Below are positions 1 to 6,296 of a stretch of DNA of 9,615 nucleotides, piece after piece; the first letter of the stretch is position 1; each line of letters opens with the position of its first letter. A program made the translations under genes and the position numbers. This DNA is from Pseudomonadota bacterium (GTDB taxonomy: Bacteria > Pseudomonadota > Alphaproteobacteria > Acetobacterales > Acetobacteraceae), in NCBI GenBank assembly GCA_021805485.1, contig JAJZFF010000540.1, positions 1-9,615 of the forward strand, in the 5' to 3' direction. Under the pieces are notes generated by a model, which made no database searches, was not told the origin of the DNA, and saw only the letters and a list, made by a program, of their open reading frames with translations.

Positions 1-237
1 CGCCACCAGATTGAAATAAACGACGTGCAGGACAGCGGATATCGCCAGGTGCGGCCACGCCGCGGCGGCCGGCGCGGGCAGCAACGGCAACGCGGCGGCA
101 CCGATCAGGCTCGTGGAGGCCGCCAGCACCGCCGTCGTCTCGCGCTGCCGCGCGCCGTAGCGGACGCCGACGTTCCACGCCGCGTGCAGCGCGGCCCCGA
201 ACAGCACCGCACCGGCCGCGACCGGCGGCAGGATCAT
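1..237 (-). CDS. EamA/DMT-family transporter, N-terminal fragment
   Basis: The minus strand reads without a stop from an ATG at 237 to the left edge, giving 79 residues; the rest lies outside the window. The fragment is almost entirely hydrophobic. It carries HAAWN at residues 18-22, which resembles the H-(A/S)-W-N signature at the end of the first helix of EamA/DMT (drug/metabolite transporter) proteins, and a second helix at about 61-79 beginning WPHLAISAVLH, also typical of the family. Such proteins usually have ten helices and move small metabolites across the inner membrane; the substrate cannot be guessed here. The gene starts about 70 nt after the helical-protein gene on the same strand, so co-transcription is possible. 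A TTG four codons upstream (249), with AGGA about 8 nt before it, is an alternative start. Family assignment rests on one motif plus hydropathy. Confidence 0.68.
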   Translation of the reverse strand, partial: MILPPVAAGAVLFGAALHAAWNVGVRYGARQRETTAVLAASTSLIGAAALPLLPAPAAAAWPHLAISAVLHVVYFNLVA

Positions 238-307
238 GGCCGCCAACGCGCCGGTCCTAAACCGGGCATCTCACACCAACCGCCCCACGCGGCCCGGGTA
301 CCGGGGT

Positions 308-1090
308 TCAGCCGCCGAGCTGCTTGACGTATTTGGTGAAGAAGTTGATCCGGTCGAGCAGCTTGTCGTTCAGGCCGCGGCAGGTTTTGGCCTTGGCGGC
401 GGCGGCGGTGCCGAGCGCCTCGGCGTCGTCGCACAGCGCGTCCGTGCTCGGCAGGAACACCGAGGATTTGCGCCGCTTGAGCACCGACTTCGCCGAATCC
501 GCGGCGCTCTCGGCCGTGGTGATCTCCGCGCCGACCTCCTTGACCCGCTGCGTCAGCTGCTTCAGCACCGGGCTCAGCGCCTTGATCTTCTCGGCGGGGT
601 TCTTGGTCTTCTTGTCGATATCGTCGAGCGTTTCGGCCTCGCCGGGCAGGGTGATCACGGCGGCGCCGAGAAACTTTATGCTCTCGCCGAGCTGCTTGAT
701 GACGGGGGCGAGATCCTTGGCGATGGCGCCGTCCTCGCTCTCGGCCTTGTCGGCGTAGCCCGCGTACTGGTCGAGGTTGGTGCGCAGCGAGGCCAGCGCC
801 GACTTCGCATCCTTAATCGTATCGGCGAGCGAACTCTTCAGCTTGGCATCGAGGCCGGATTTCTGCACGTCCTTGTTGAGCTTCTCGGCCGCGGCGATCT
901 GCTTGTCGCAGCCGTCCGCATCCTTGGCGAAGCCGGCGATGTCGGCCTTGATCTGCTTGAACCCGACCTTGCGGTCCTTGAAATAGCCCTGGACCTTGTC
1001 GGCCATGCCGCCGGCAAGCTTGGGATAGGTGTCGAGCAGGGCGACCGCGTCCTTGGCGTCCTGGGTCATTTTCTTTTCGTCGTCGGCCAC
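308..1090 (-). CDS. Lysine-rich, all-helical protein of unknown function
   Basis: I do not recognise this 260-residue protein. Start chosen: GTG at 1090, because GGGAGG lies 7 nt upstream (1103..1098); the frame is open further upstream, but the GTG at 1150 sits inside the stem-loop after mrp. The protein is predicted almost wholly alpha-helical: heptad-like stretches rich in K, D, A and L at residues 9-60, 62-135 and 165-205, with few prolines or aromatics. A short hydrophobic stretch (about 138-148, ending in VITLPGEA) is too short for a normal membrane span. There is no signal peptide. Cysteines are C61, C220 and C237. The C-terminus is an amphipathic helix ending in KQLGG. Its lysine-rich codon content looks lower in GC than its neighbours. 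It follows mrp on the same strand by about 97 nt. A soluble coiled-coil/scaffold protein or a ClyA/XaxB-like helical-bundle protein are only structural guesses. That it is a real gene is well supported by frame length and ribosome site. Confidence 0.75.
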   Translation of the reverse strand: MADDEKKMTQDAKDAVALLDTYPKLAGGMADKVQGYFKDRKVGFKQIKADIAGFAKDADGCDKQIAAAEKLNKDVQKSGLDAKLKSSLADTIKDAKSALASLRTNLDQYAGYADKAESEDGAIAKDLAPVIKQLGESIKFLGAAVITLPGEAETLDDIDKKTKNPAEKIKALSPVLKQLTQRVKEVGAEITTAESAADSAKSVLKRRKSSVFLPSTDALCDDAEALGTAAAAKAKTCRGLNDKLLDRINFFTKYVKQLGG

Positions 1091-1097
1091 CGCGCTG

Positions 1098-1103
1098 CCT
1101 CCC
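1098..1103 (-). promoter_or_regulatory. Ribosome binding site deciding the GTG start at 1090
   Basis: On the minus strand GGGAGG stands 7 nt before the GTG at 1090. No comparable site precedes the other in-frame GTG codons upstream (for example 1150) or the ATG at 1069, so it fixes the start of the helical-protein gene. Confidence 0.6.
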
Positions 1104-1145
1104 GCCTGGCCGATCACCCCGGCCGTGTCCCCCACAAGCGAATCT

Positions 1146-1183
1146 GGCACAGCCCCGCGGCCGAGACAATCGGGGCGTGTGCC
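1146..1183 (-). terminator. Stem-loop just after mrp (no U-tract)
   Basis: Starting 4 nt after the mrp stop codon, the minus strand reads GGCACA-c-GCCCCG, a 13-nt loop, then CGGGGCTGTGCC. This pairs as 6+6 bp with a single bulged C. It is not followed by a run of T (next bases AGATTCGCTT), so it is not a classical intrinsic terminator. It may attenuate read-through, protect the mrp mRNA 3' end, or separate mrp expression from the downstream gene. Confidence 0.45.
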
Positions 1184-1187
1184 GCGC

Positions 1188-2324
1188 CTACTCCACGACG
1201 ATGCGCGGCGCCGGCGCGGCGGCGGCGAGCGCGGCTTCGGTGGCCTCCCACACGCGCCCGGCCAGCGCGGCGAAGGCGCGCGCGGCCTCGCTCTCCGGCG
1301 CCGCGGCGACGATCGGGGTGCCGGCATCGGAGGCGGTGCGGATGTCGAGCAGCAGCGGCACCTCGCCGAGGAAGGACGCGCCGAGCCGCGCGGCCTCCGC
1401 GCGCGCCCCGCCATGGCCGAAAATCTCGGCACGGTGGCCGCAATTCGGGCAGCAATAATAGCTCATGTTCTCGACCAGCCCGAGCACCGGCACGCTGACG
1501 CGCTCGAACATGCGCACCCCGCGCCGCGCGTCGAGGAGCGCGATGTCCTGCGGCGTGGAGACGATCACCGCGCCGGTCAGGGCCACGCGCTGGGCCATGG
1601 TCAGCTGCGCGTCCCCGGTGCCGGGCGGCATGTCCACCACCATCACGTCGAGCGGGCCCCAGGCCACCTGGCCCATCATCTGCTCCAGCGCGCCCATCAC
1701 CATCGGGCCGCGCCAGATCATCGGCGTCTCCTCCTCGACCAGGAAGCCGATGGACATCGCCTTCAGCCCCCAGGCCTCGAGCGGGATCATCATCTCCTTG
1801 CCCTTGGCCCCGCGCACCTCCGGCTTGCGCGCCAGCCCCAGCATGCGCGGCAGGCTGGGGCCGTAGATGTCGGCATCGAGCAGCCCGACGGCGAGGCCCT
1901 GGCGCGCCAGCGCGACGGCGAGATTGACCGCGACGGTCGATTTGCCGACGCCGCCCTTGCCCGAGGCGACGGCGATGACCGCCCGCACCCCACCCAGCAG
2001 CGCGGCGCGCTGGCCATGCGCCGCCGCCGGCGGCTTGACGGGCCCGGCCGGCGGTGGCTGGGCGGGCTCGGCCGGCTTGTGGGCGGTGAGGATGACGGCG
2101 GCGTTGCGCACCCCCGGCTGGCGGGCGAGCAGCGCCTCCGCCTCCCGGCGCAGCGGCTCCAGCGAAGCGGCCCGCGCGCGATCGACACTGAGCGCCACCT
2201 GCACCAGGCCGCCGCGAACCTCGATGCCCTCGACCATGCCGGCGGCGACGATGTCCTGCCCGCTCGCCGGGTCACGCAGGCTCCGCAGCGCCGCGCGCAG
2301 CGTCTCTTGTGTGGGGTTGCTCAT
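1188..2324 (-). CDS. mrp: Mrp/ApbC (NBP35-type) Fe-S cluster carrier ATPase
   Basis: This 378-residue P-loop ATPase binds an Fe-S cluster at a dimer interface and hands it to cytoplasmic apo-proteins. Residues 1-85 form the MIP18/DUF59-type N-terminal domain found in full-length bacterial Mrp. A proline/alanine-rich linker follows (about 84-102). The deviant Walker A GKGGVGKS is at 122-129, followed by the DADIYGPSLP stretch at 150-159, the switch/Walker B region VVDMPPGTGD at 229-238, and the cluster-binding CPNC at 292-295 within YYCCPNCGH. Length and order match the family. The start ATG at 2324 has AGGAAAGG about 11 nt upstream. The gene is divergent from hflK, a neighbourhood I recall from other alphaproteobacteria. 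It leads a minus-strand series with the helical protein and an EamA transporter. No key residue is missing. Confidence 0.96.
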   Translation of the reverse strand: MSNPTQETLRAALRSLRDPASGQDIVAAGMVEGIEVRGGLVQVALSVDRARAASLEPLRREAEALLARQPGVRNAAVILTAHKPAEPAQPPPAGPVKPPAAAHGQRAALLGGVRAVIAVASGKGGVGKSTVAVNLAVALARQGLAVGLLDADIYGPSLPRMLGLARKPEVRGAKGKEMMIPLEAWGLKAMSIGFLVEEETPMIWRGPMVMGALEQMMGQVAWGPLDVMVVDMPPGTGDAQLTMAQRVALTGAVIVSTPQDIALLDARRGVRMFERVSVPVLGLVENMSYYCCPNCGHRAEIFGHGGARAEAARLGASFLGEVPLLLDIRTASDAGTPIVAAAPESEAARAFAALAGRVWEATEAALAAAAPAPRIVVE

Positions 2325-2474
2325 CCGCTTGCCAGCCTTTCCTGTCCGGTCGATAACCGTCCGCCGCTCCGGCTACCGATATGCATCTGGCTGGCGCGCG
2401 CGCCAATGGCCCTATCGCCGGAACGGCGCGGAGACAGCCGGCGCCGGCGCGGCGCGGGAACAGGAGGAGCGGCG
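2325..2474. promoter_or_regulatory. Divergent mrp / hflK intergenic region
   Basis: These 150 bp must hold the promoters for mrp (minus) and hflK (plus). I see no strong -35/-10 pair on either strand. On the minus strand TTGGCG and CATATC, 17 nt apart, are a weak candidate. Two symmetries are present: CGGT-CGATA-ACCG at about 2347-2359 and the perfect 14-bp palindrome TGGCGCGCGCGCCA at 2392-2405. The latter could be a chance product of GC-rich sequence. The hflK ribosome site AGGAGG lies at 2462-2467. Confidence 0.45.
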
Positions 2475-3680
2475 ATGTCTTGGAACAGCGGCGGGAATTC
2501 CGGCGGCTCGGGGCCGTGGGGTCCGCCCGGGCGGCCGAACGGCCCGCGCCTGCCGCCGGGCCGCGGCGGCCCGCCCTTCCCCGACCTCGACGAGTTCCTC
2601 GCCTGGCTGCGCGCGAGCTTCGGCGGCGGCGGACCCGGCCGGCCGGGCGGACTCGGGCCGGCGAGCTTCGGCGGCGGCCGCGGCCTCGCCCTGCTGGTGG
2701 TGGCGCTCCTCGGCGTCTGGCTCGCCAGCGGCCTGTTCCGCGTCCAGCCGGACCAGCAGGGCCTGGTGCTGCGCTTCGGCGCCTATGTGCGCAGCGCCGG
2801 ACCGGGGCTGAACTACCACCTGCCCTGGCCGATCGAGACCGTGGAGCGGCCGGCGGTGACGCGCATCAACCGCATCGAGATCGGCTATCGCTCGCGCGGG
2901 CGTGACGAGATCACCGGGGAGATGCGCCCGCCGCGCGATGTCGGCGTCGAAAGCCTGATGCTCACCGGCGACGAGAACATCATCGACATCAACTTCACCG
3001 TCTTCTGGCACATCAGCAACGCTGCGGACTTCCTGTTCGGCGTGCGCAACCCGGAGGAGACGGTGAAATCCGCCGCCGAGAGCGTGATGCGCGAGGTGAT
3101 CGGCCGCACGCCGATCCAGCCGGCGCTGACCGCGGCGCGGGCGCAGATCGAGACCGCCGTGAACAAGGGCACGCAGGCGATCCTCGACCGCTACGGCGCC
3201 GGCGTCGAGGTGACGCAGGTGCAGCTCCAGCGCGTCGATCCGCCGGCGGCGGTGATCGACAGTTTCCGCGACGTGCAGCGCGCCAATACCGACGCCGAGC
3301 GCATGCGCAACGAGGCCGAGGCCTACCACAACGACATCGTCCCGCGCGCACGCGGCGACGCGGCGCACATCGTCGCCGATGCCGATGGCGCGCGGCAGGC
3401 GGCGATCGCGGAGGCCACCGGCCGGGCGCAGCGCTTCGACAGCGTGCTCGCCGCCTACCGCGCCGCCAAGGACGTGACGCTGCGCCGGCTCTATATCGAC
3501 GCCATGCAGAGCGTGGTGGAACACGCGCAGACGGTGGTGGTGGACCCGACGCTGAAGGGCGTGCTGCCGCTGCTCACCCTGGCCCCCGAGCCGGCGCGGC
3601 CGCAGGCGCCGCCCGCGTCCCCCTCGCCGCCGCCCTCGACCACGCCATCCGGCGCGGCCCAACCGGGAAAAGCGCCATGA
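2475..3680 (+). CDS. hflK: HflK, FtsH protease modulator subunit
   Basis: HflK pairs with HflC in an inner-membrane SPFH/prohibitin complex whose bulk lies in the periplasm; it surrounds FtsH and modulates its degradation of membrane proteins. The 401-residue product has a Gly/Pro-rich cytoplasmic tail (1-69), with FPDLDEFLAWL near 35-45 as in other HflK proteins. One transmembrane helix follows (70-87), then the SPFH domain from RVQPDQQGLVLRFG (89-102) to about 265. A helical, Ala/Glu/Arg-rich coiled region spans about 265-350, and a disordered Pro-rich tail 371-401. The start ATG at 2475 has AGGAGG 7 nt upstream, so an upstream in-frame ATG at 2406 is unlikely. Its stop overlaps the hflC start (ATGA, 3677-3680), implying translational coupling and equal supply of both subunits. 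Confidence 0.96.
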   Translation: MSWNSGGNSGGSGPWGPPGRPNGPRLPPGRGGPPFPDLDEFLAWLRASFGGGGPGRPGGLGPASFGGGRGLALLVVALLGVWLASGLFRVQPDQQGLVLRFGAYVRSAGPGLNYHLPWPIETVERPAVTRINRIEIGYRSRGRDEITGEMRPPRDVGVESLMLTGDENIIDINFTVFWHISNAADFLFGVRNPEETVKSAAESVMREVIGRTPIQPALTAARAQIETAVNKGTQAILDRYGAGVEVTQVQLQRVDPPAAVIDSFRDVQRANTDAERMRNEAEAYHNDIVPRARGDAAHIVADADGARQAAIAEATGRAQRFDSVLAAYRAAKDVTLRRLYIDAMQSVVEHAQTVVVDPTLKGVLPLLTLAPEPARPQAPPASPSPPPSTTPSGAAQPGKAP

Positions 3681-4621
3681 ACCGCCTGCTGCCCTTCGGC
3701 GCCATCCTGCTGCTGCTGGCCGCGATCGTCGCCGGCTCCAGCCTGTTCACCGTCGCCCAGACCGAGCAGGTGCTGATCACCCAGTTCGGCCAGCCGATCC
3801 GCGTCATCACCGCGCCGGGCCTGCACGCCAAGCTGCCCTTCGTGCAGACCGCGATCCCGTTCGACCGCAGGCTGCTCGATTTCGACGTCGCCAGCGAGGA
3901 GGTCATTCTCGGCGACCAGCGCCGGCTGATCGTGGACAGTTTCACCCGCTTCCGCATCGTCGATCCGCTGCGCCTGTTCCAGGCCGCCGGCCCGACCGAG
4001 GGCGTGATCGAGGCCCGGCTCGGCGCCGTCGTCTCCGGCAGCCTGCGGCGCGTGCTCGGCAATGAGAGCCTGCTCGACGTGCTCTCCGCCCAGCGCGACC
4101 GCATCATGAGCCGCATCCGCACCGAGGTGAACGGGGAGATGCAGGGCTTCGGCATCGCCGTCGAGGATGTCCGCATCCGTCGCGCGGATCTGCCGGAGGA
4201 GAATACCGAGGCCATCCTCAGCCGCATGCAGTCCGAGCGCGAGCGCGTCGCCCGCCAGGCCCGCGCCGAGGGTGCGGAGGCCTCCGCACGCATCCGCGCC
4301 GGGGCGGAGCGCGAGCGCACGGTGCTGCTGGCCGACGCCCGCGGCACGGCGGAGAAATTGCGCGGCGAGGGCGAGCAGAAGGCGATCGGCATCTACGCCG
4401 CGGCCTTCGGCAAGGACCCGACCTTCTTCACCACATGGCGCACGCTGGAGGCCTATCGCGAGGGCTTCGGCGCCGGCACGAGCCGCCTCGTGCTCTCAGG
4501 CGACGCCGACTTCCTGCGCCTGCTGCGCCACGCGCCGACAGCTCAGGATTTGGGCGCCGCCCAGCCATCCTCGCCGGGCTCGATCGACATCCCGGAGGTC
4601 GGCTCGACCCAGACCAGGTGA
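3677..4621 (+). CDS. hflC: HflC, FtsH protease modulator subunit
   Basis: HflC is the partner of HflK in the SPFH complex around FtsH. The 314-residue protein begins with a signal-anchor helix (about 5-25) and a very short cytoplasmic end. The SPFH domain starts at TVAQTEQVLITQFGQP (25-40) and includes the PGLHAKLPF segment (47-55) typical of HflC. A long charged helix follows (about 180-235, rich in Arg, Glu and Ala), then the conserved end of the helical region: KAIGIYAAAFGKDP (235-248), FFTTWRTLEAYRE and a DADFLRLLR-like segment (276-284). It is coupled to hflK by the ATGA overlap. Its last 79 bp are also the antisense of the last 79 bp of the convergent CBS-BON gene, so its low-complexity C-terminus (about 289-314) is constrained by two reading frames. 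A degP-like protease, often next to hflC in proteobacteria, is absent here. Confidence 0.96.
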   Translation: MNRLLPFGAILLLLAAIVAGSSLFTVAQTEQVLITQFGQPIRVITAPGLHAKLPFVQTAIPFDRRLLDFDVASEEVILGDQRRLIVDSFTRFRIVDPLRLFQAAGPTEGVIEARLGAVVSGSLRRVLGNESLLDVLSAQRDRIMSRIRTEVNGEMQGFGIAVEDVRIRRADLPEENTEAILSRMQSERERVARQARAEGAEASARIRAGAERERTVLLADARGTAEKLRGEGEQKAIGIYAAAFGKDPTFFTTWRTLEAYREGFGAGTSRLVLSGDADFLRLLRHAPTAQDLGAAQPSSPGSIDIPEVGSTQTR

Positions 4622-5364
4622 TCGCGCACTTCCTTCACCCCGGGCGCGTTCTCGGCCACCACCCGCAGCGCCTTGCGCTCGCGCTCGTCGAAGATCACGC
4701 CGTCGAGATGCACCAGCCCGTCATGGACGGTGACGATCACCCCGTCCCGCCGGCCCCAGGGCTGGCGCTCGATCTCGGCCAGGATGGCGCGGCGGATGGC
4801 GGTATCGCCCGGCGCCGGCTCGGCATCCTTGGCCAGCATCTGTGACAGGGCGCGGATCAGGTCGGCGCGGCTGACGATGCCCACCGGCACGCCGGCGCTG
4901 ACCACCGGCAGACGGCGGACATGCTTGCGCTCCATCAGCCAGACGACGTCGGCGAGCGGTGTGTCGGGGGCGACGGAGACGACATCGGCGGTCATGATCT
5001 CGCCCACCGTGCGCGCGTGCGCCTGCACATAGTCGGCCGCCGACCGCCCCGGCCCGAGCAGGAAGGCGAGCCAGCGCGGCCGTTCGGTCTGCGTGCCGAG
5101 CTCGGCCCGGCGCAGCAGATCCCCCTCGGTGAGGATGCCGGCCAGCCTTCCATGCGCATCCACCACCGGCACGCCGCTGATGTGCTTGTCCAGCATGAGA
5201 TGGATCGCCTCGCGCACCGCCGCGTCGGCGCGAACGGTCACGATTTCACGAGTCATGATGTCGGCGACGGTGATGGGCGATGCTGGCACGGGCGATGCTG
5301 GCATTGGCGATGCTGGCACGGGCGATGCTGGCATTGGCGTTCCTGGCTCTGACGTTCCTGGCAT
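4543..5364 (-). CDS. CBS-CBS-BON domain protein with repeat-built N-terminus
   Basis: The 273-residue product has a Pro/Ala/Ser pentapeptide-repeat N-terminus (1-30) and CBS domain 1 (about 32-86: ITVADIMTREIVTV, then GVPVVDAHGRLAGILTEGDLL). CBS domain 2 spans about 119-173 (VGEIMTADVVSV, then RLPVVSAGVPVGIVSRADLI), and a BON domain about 187-253 (RRAILAEIERQPW, then VHDGLVHLDGVI, then VVAENAPGVKEVRDHL). Paired CBS domains usually bind adenine nucleotides or SAM; BON domains are thought to bind lipid or membrane surfaces. No membrane helix or signal peptide is visible, so it is probably cytoplasmic. Start ATG at 5364 has AGGAG 7 nt upstream (5376..5372); an upstream TTG (5442) lacks a ribosome site. 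It lies 93 nt after the permease gene on the same strand, so co-transcription is possible but unproven. Its 3' end overlaps hflC by 79 bp. The signal sensed is unknown. Confidence 0.9.
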   Translation of the reverse strand: MPGTSEPGTPMPASPVPASPMPASPVPASPITVADIMTREIVTVRADAAVREAIHLMLDKHISGVPVVDAHGRLAGILTEGDLLRRAELGTQTERPRWLAFLLGPGRSAADYVQAHARTVGEIMTADVVSVAPDTPLADVVWLMERKHVRRLPVVSAGVPVGIVSRADLIRALSQMLAKDAEPAPGDTAIRRAILAEIERQPWGRRDGVIVTVHDGLVHLDGVIFDERERKALRVVAENAPGVKEVRDHLVWVEPTSGMSIEPGEDGWAAPKS

Positions 5365-5366
5365 CC
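5277..5366 (-). repeat. 15-bp tandem repeat, six units, in-frame in the CBS-BON gene
   Basis: On the plus strand six 15-bp units follow one another. Units 1 and 3 are GCGATGCTGGCACGG, units 2 and 4 are GCGATGCTGGCATTG, and units 5 (GCGTTCCTGGCTCTG) and 6 (ACGTTCCTGGCATCC) are diverged. Units 1-4 are thus a perfect doubling of a 30-bp pair. On the coding (minus) strand they give pentapeptides such as PASPV and PASPM, repeated after a diverged PGTSE/PGTPM start. Because the unit is a multiple of three, copy-number change would lengthen or shorten the tail without breaking the frame. It begins at the start codon itself. Confidence 0.92.
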
Positions 5367-5442
5367 CCGCTCTCCTGACGCTTTCCGACGTAGGGCCGCA
5401 ACGATGCCCCCCAGCCTCGCGCGCCGCGTTGATGCAGGTCAA

Positions 5443-5456
5443 GGGCGGCCACGCCC
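5443..5456 (-). terminator. Small stem-loop after the permease gene
   Basis: Two bases after the permease stop codon the minus strand reads GGGCG-TGGC-CGCCC, a 5-bp GC stem with a 4-nt loop. There is no T-run. It is weak and may be chance in this composition; if real it could partly separate the ABC genes from the CBS-BON gene. Confidence 0.25.
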
Positions 5457-5457
5457 G

Positions 5458-6294
5458 CTATTGCAGGTCGTGCCGCCAGGGCAGCAAGGCCCGCTCCAGG
5501 CGATGGACCAGCGCCGACAGCACCAGCGCCAGCGCCACCGTCACGGCGAGCTCGGCGAACACCTTGGAGATCACGTAGAGACTGCCGGCCTTGAAGATGG
5601 CGTGGCCGAGCCCCTCGTCGGAGGACATGAACTCGCCGATGATCGCGCCGACGAGGGCGAAGCCGACGGTGAGCTTGAGGCCGGCGAAAATGTCGGTGAG
5701 CGAGGCCGGCAGCACCAGATGGCGGAAAATCTGGTGCTTGTCGGCGCCGAGCGAGCGCATCAGGTTGATCTGGTCGGGATCGACGCCGAGCGCGCCCTTG
5801 TAGGCGATCACCAGCGAAACGACCACGACCGAGAGCGTCGCCATCGCCAGCTTGGAGGCGAAGCCGGTGCCGAACCAGATGATGACGATCGGGGCCAGCG
5901 CCACGATCGGGATCGAACCCAGCGCCAGGATGAACGGCTGCAGCACGCGCGAGACGAAGCGCGAATACCACAGCGCCAGGCCGATGCCGGTGCCGAGCAG
6001 ATTGCCGAGCGCGAAGCCGGCCAGCGTCTCCAGCCCGGTGACGAGCGTATCCGCGAGCAGCGTGCCGTCGCGCGCGGCAGCGATCAGGGCCGCGGCGATG
6101 GCGCCGGGGGAGCCGAACAGGAACGCGTTCACCGCCGCCCCGCGCGTCGCCACCTCCCACGCCGCCAGCAGCAGCGCCAGCAGCGCCATTTGCGCCGCGA
6201 ACACGCCGAGCCGCCCCCGCCAGCGCCGCCGCGCCCGGCCGGCCGGTCTCGGCGCCACCCTGCCGACCTCGACGGTCTCCGACACCGGCGCCAT
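5458..6294 (-). CDS. NitT/TauT-type ABC transporter permease
   Basis: This 278-residue inner-membrane permease of the SsuC/TauC/NrtB type forms the channel of the importer encoded with the two preceding genes. A basic cytoplasmic N-terminus (1-30) precedes about six membrane helices (roughly 32-48, 85-110, 119-141, 149-167, 205-225, 247-265). The EAA-like ATPase-contact loop is at about 177-208 (NLMRSLGADKHQIFRHLVLPAS). FGSPGAI (60-66) before the binding-protein-dependent transport domain and IIGEFMSSDEGLGHAI (218-233) are also family-like. Start: the ATG at 6294 lies 2 nt after the ATPase stop codon. A TTG at 6300 overlapping that stop (TTGA), 5 nt after GGAG, would add two residues and is a credible alternative. 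The tight junction implies coupled translation with the ATPase. Substrate unknown. Confidence 0.93.
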   Translation of the reverse strand: MAPVSETVEVGRVAPRPAGRARRRWRGRLGVFAAQMALLALLLAAWEVATRGAAVNAFLFGSPGAIAAALIAAARDGTLLADTLVTGLETLAGFALGNLLGTGIGLALWYSRFVSRVLQPFILALGSIPIVALAPIVIIWFGTGFASKLAMATLSVVVVSLVIAYKGALGVDPDQINLMRSLGADKHQIFRHLVLPASLTDIFAGLKLTVGFALVGAIIGEFMSSDEGLGHAIFKAGSLYVISKVFAELAVTVALALVLSALVHRLERALLPWRHDLQ

Positions 6295-6296
6295 GC

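Noticed and set aside
293..305. CCCGG-GTA-CCGGG stem just after the helical-protein gene as a terminator
   Set aside because: Only 5 bp with a 3-nt loop and no T-run; expected often by chance in this composition.
236..1498. Long plus-strand open frame opposite the helical-protein and mrp genes
   Set aside because: It is the complement of two well-supported minus-strand genes, has a low-complexity Leu/Gly/Arg-rich translation and no recognisable domain; it follows from high GC content.
2392..2405. TGGCGCGCGCGCCA as a confident operator
   Set aside because: Perfect palindrome, but alternating GC runs are frequent in such GC-rich DNA and no regulator gene is adjacent; noted only as part of the intergenic region.
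1029..2474. Plus-strand upstream extension of the hflK frame, giving an 883-residue protein
   Set aside because: The extra N-terminal part is antisense to mrp with His/Arg-rich nonsense-like sequence; the AGGAGG before 2475 and HflK homology fix the real start.
2412..3662. Long minus-strand open frame opposite hflK
   Set aside because: His/Arg/Ala-rich shadow translation with no domain; hflK on the other strand is certain.
5277..5366. CRISPR-like or regulatory repeat array
   Set aside because: Units are contiguous without spacers, in frame, and encode the N-terminus of the CBS-BON protein.
5437..5442. TTGACC as a -35 box for the CBS-BON gene
   Set aside because: No AT-containing -10 element occurs 15-19 nt downstream on the minus strand.
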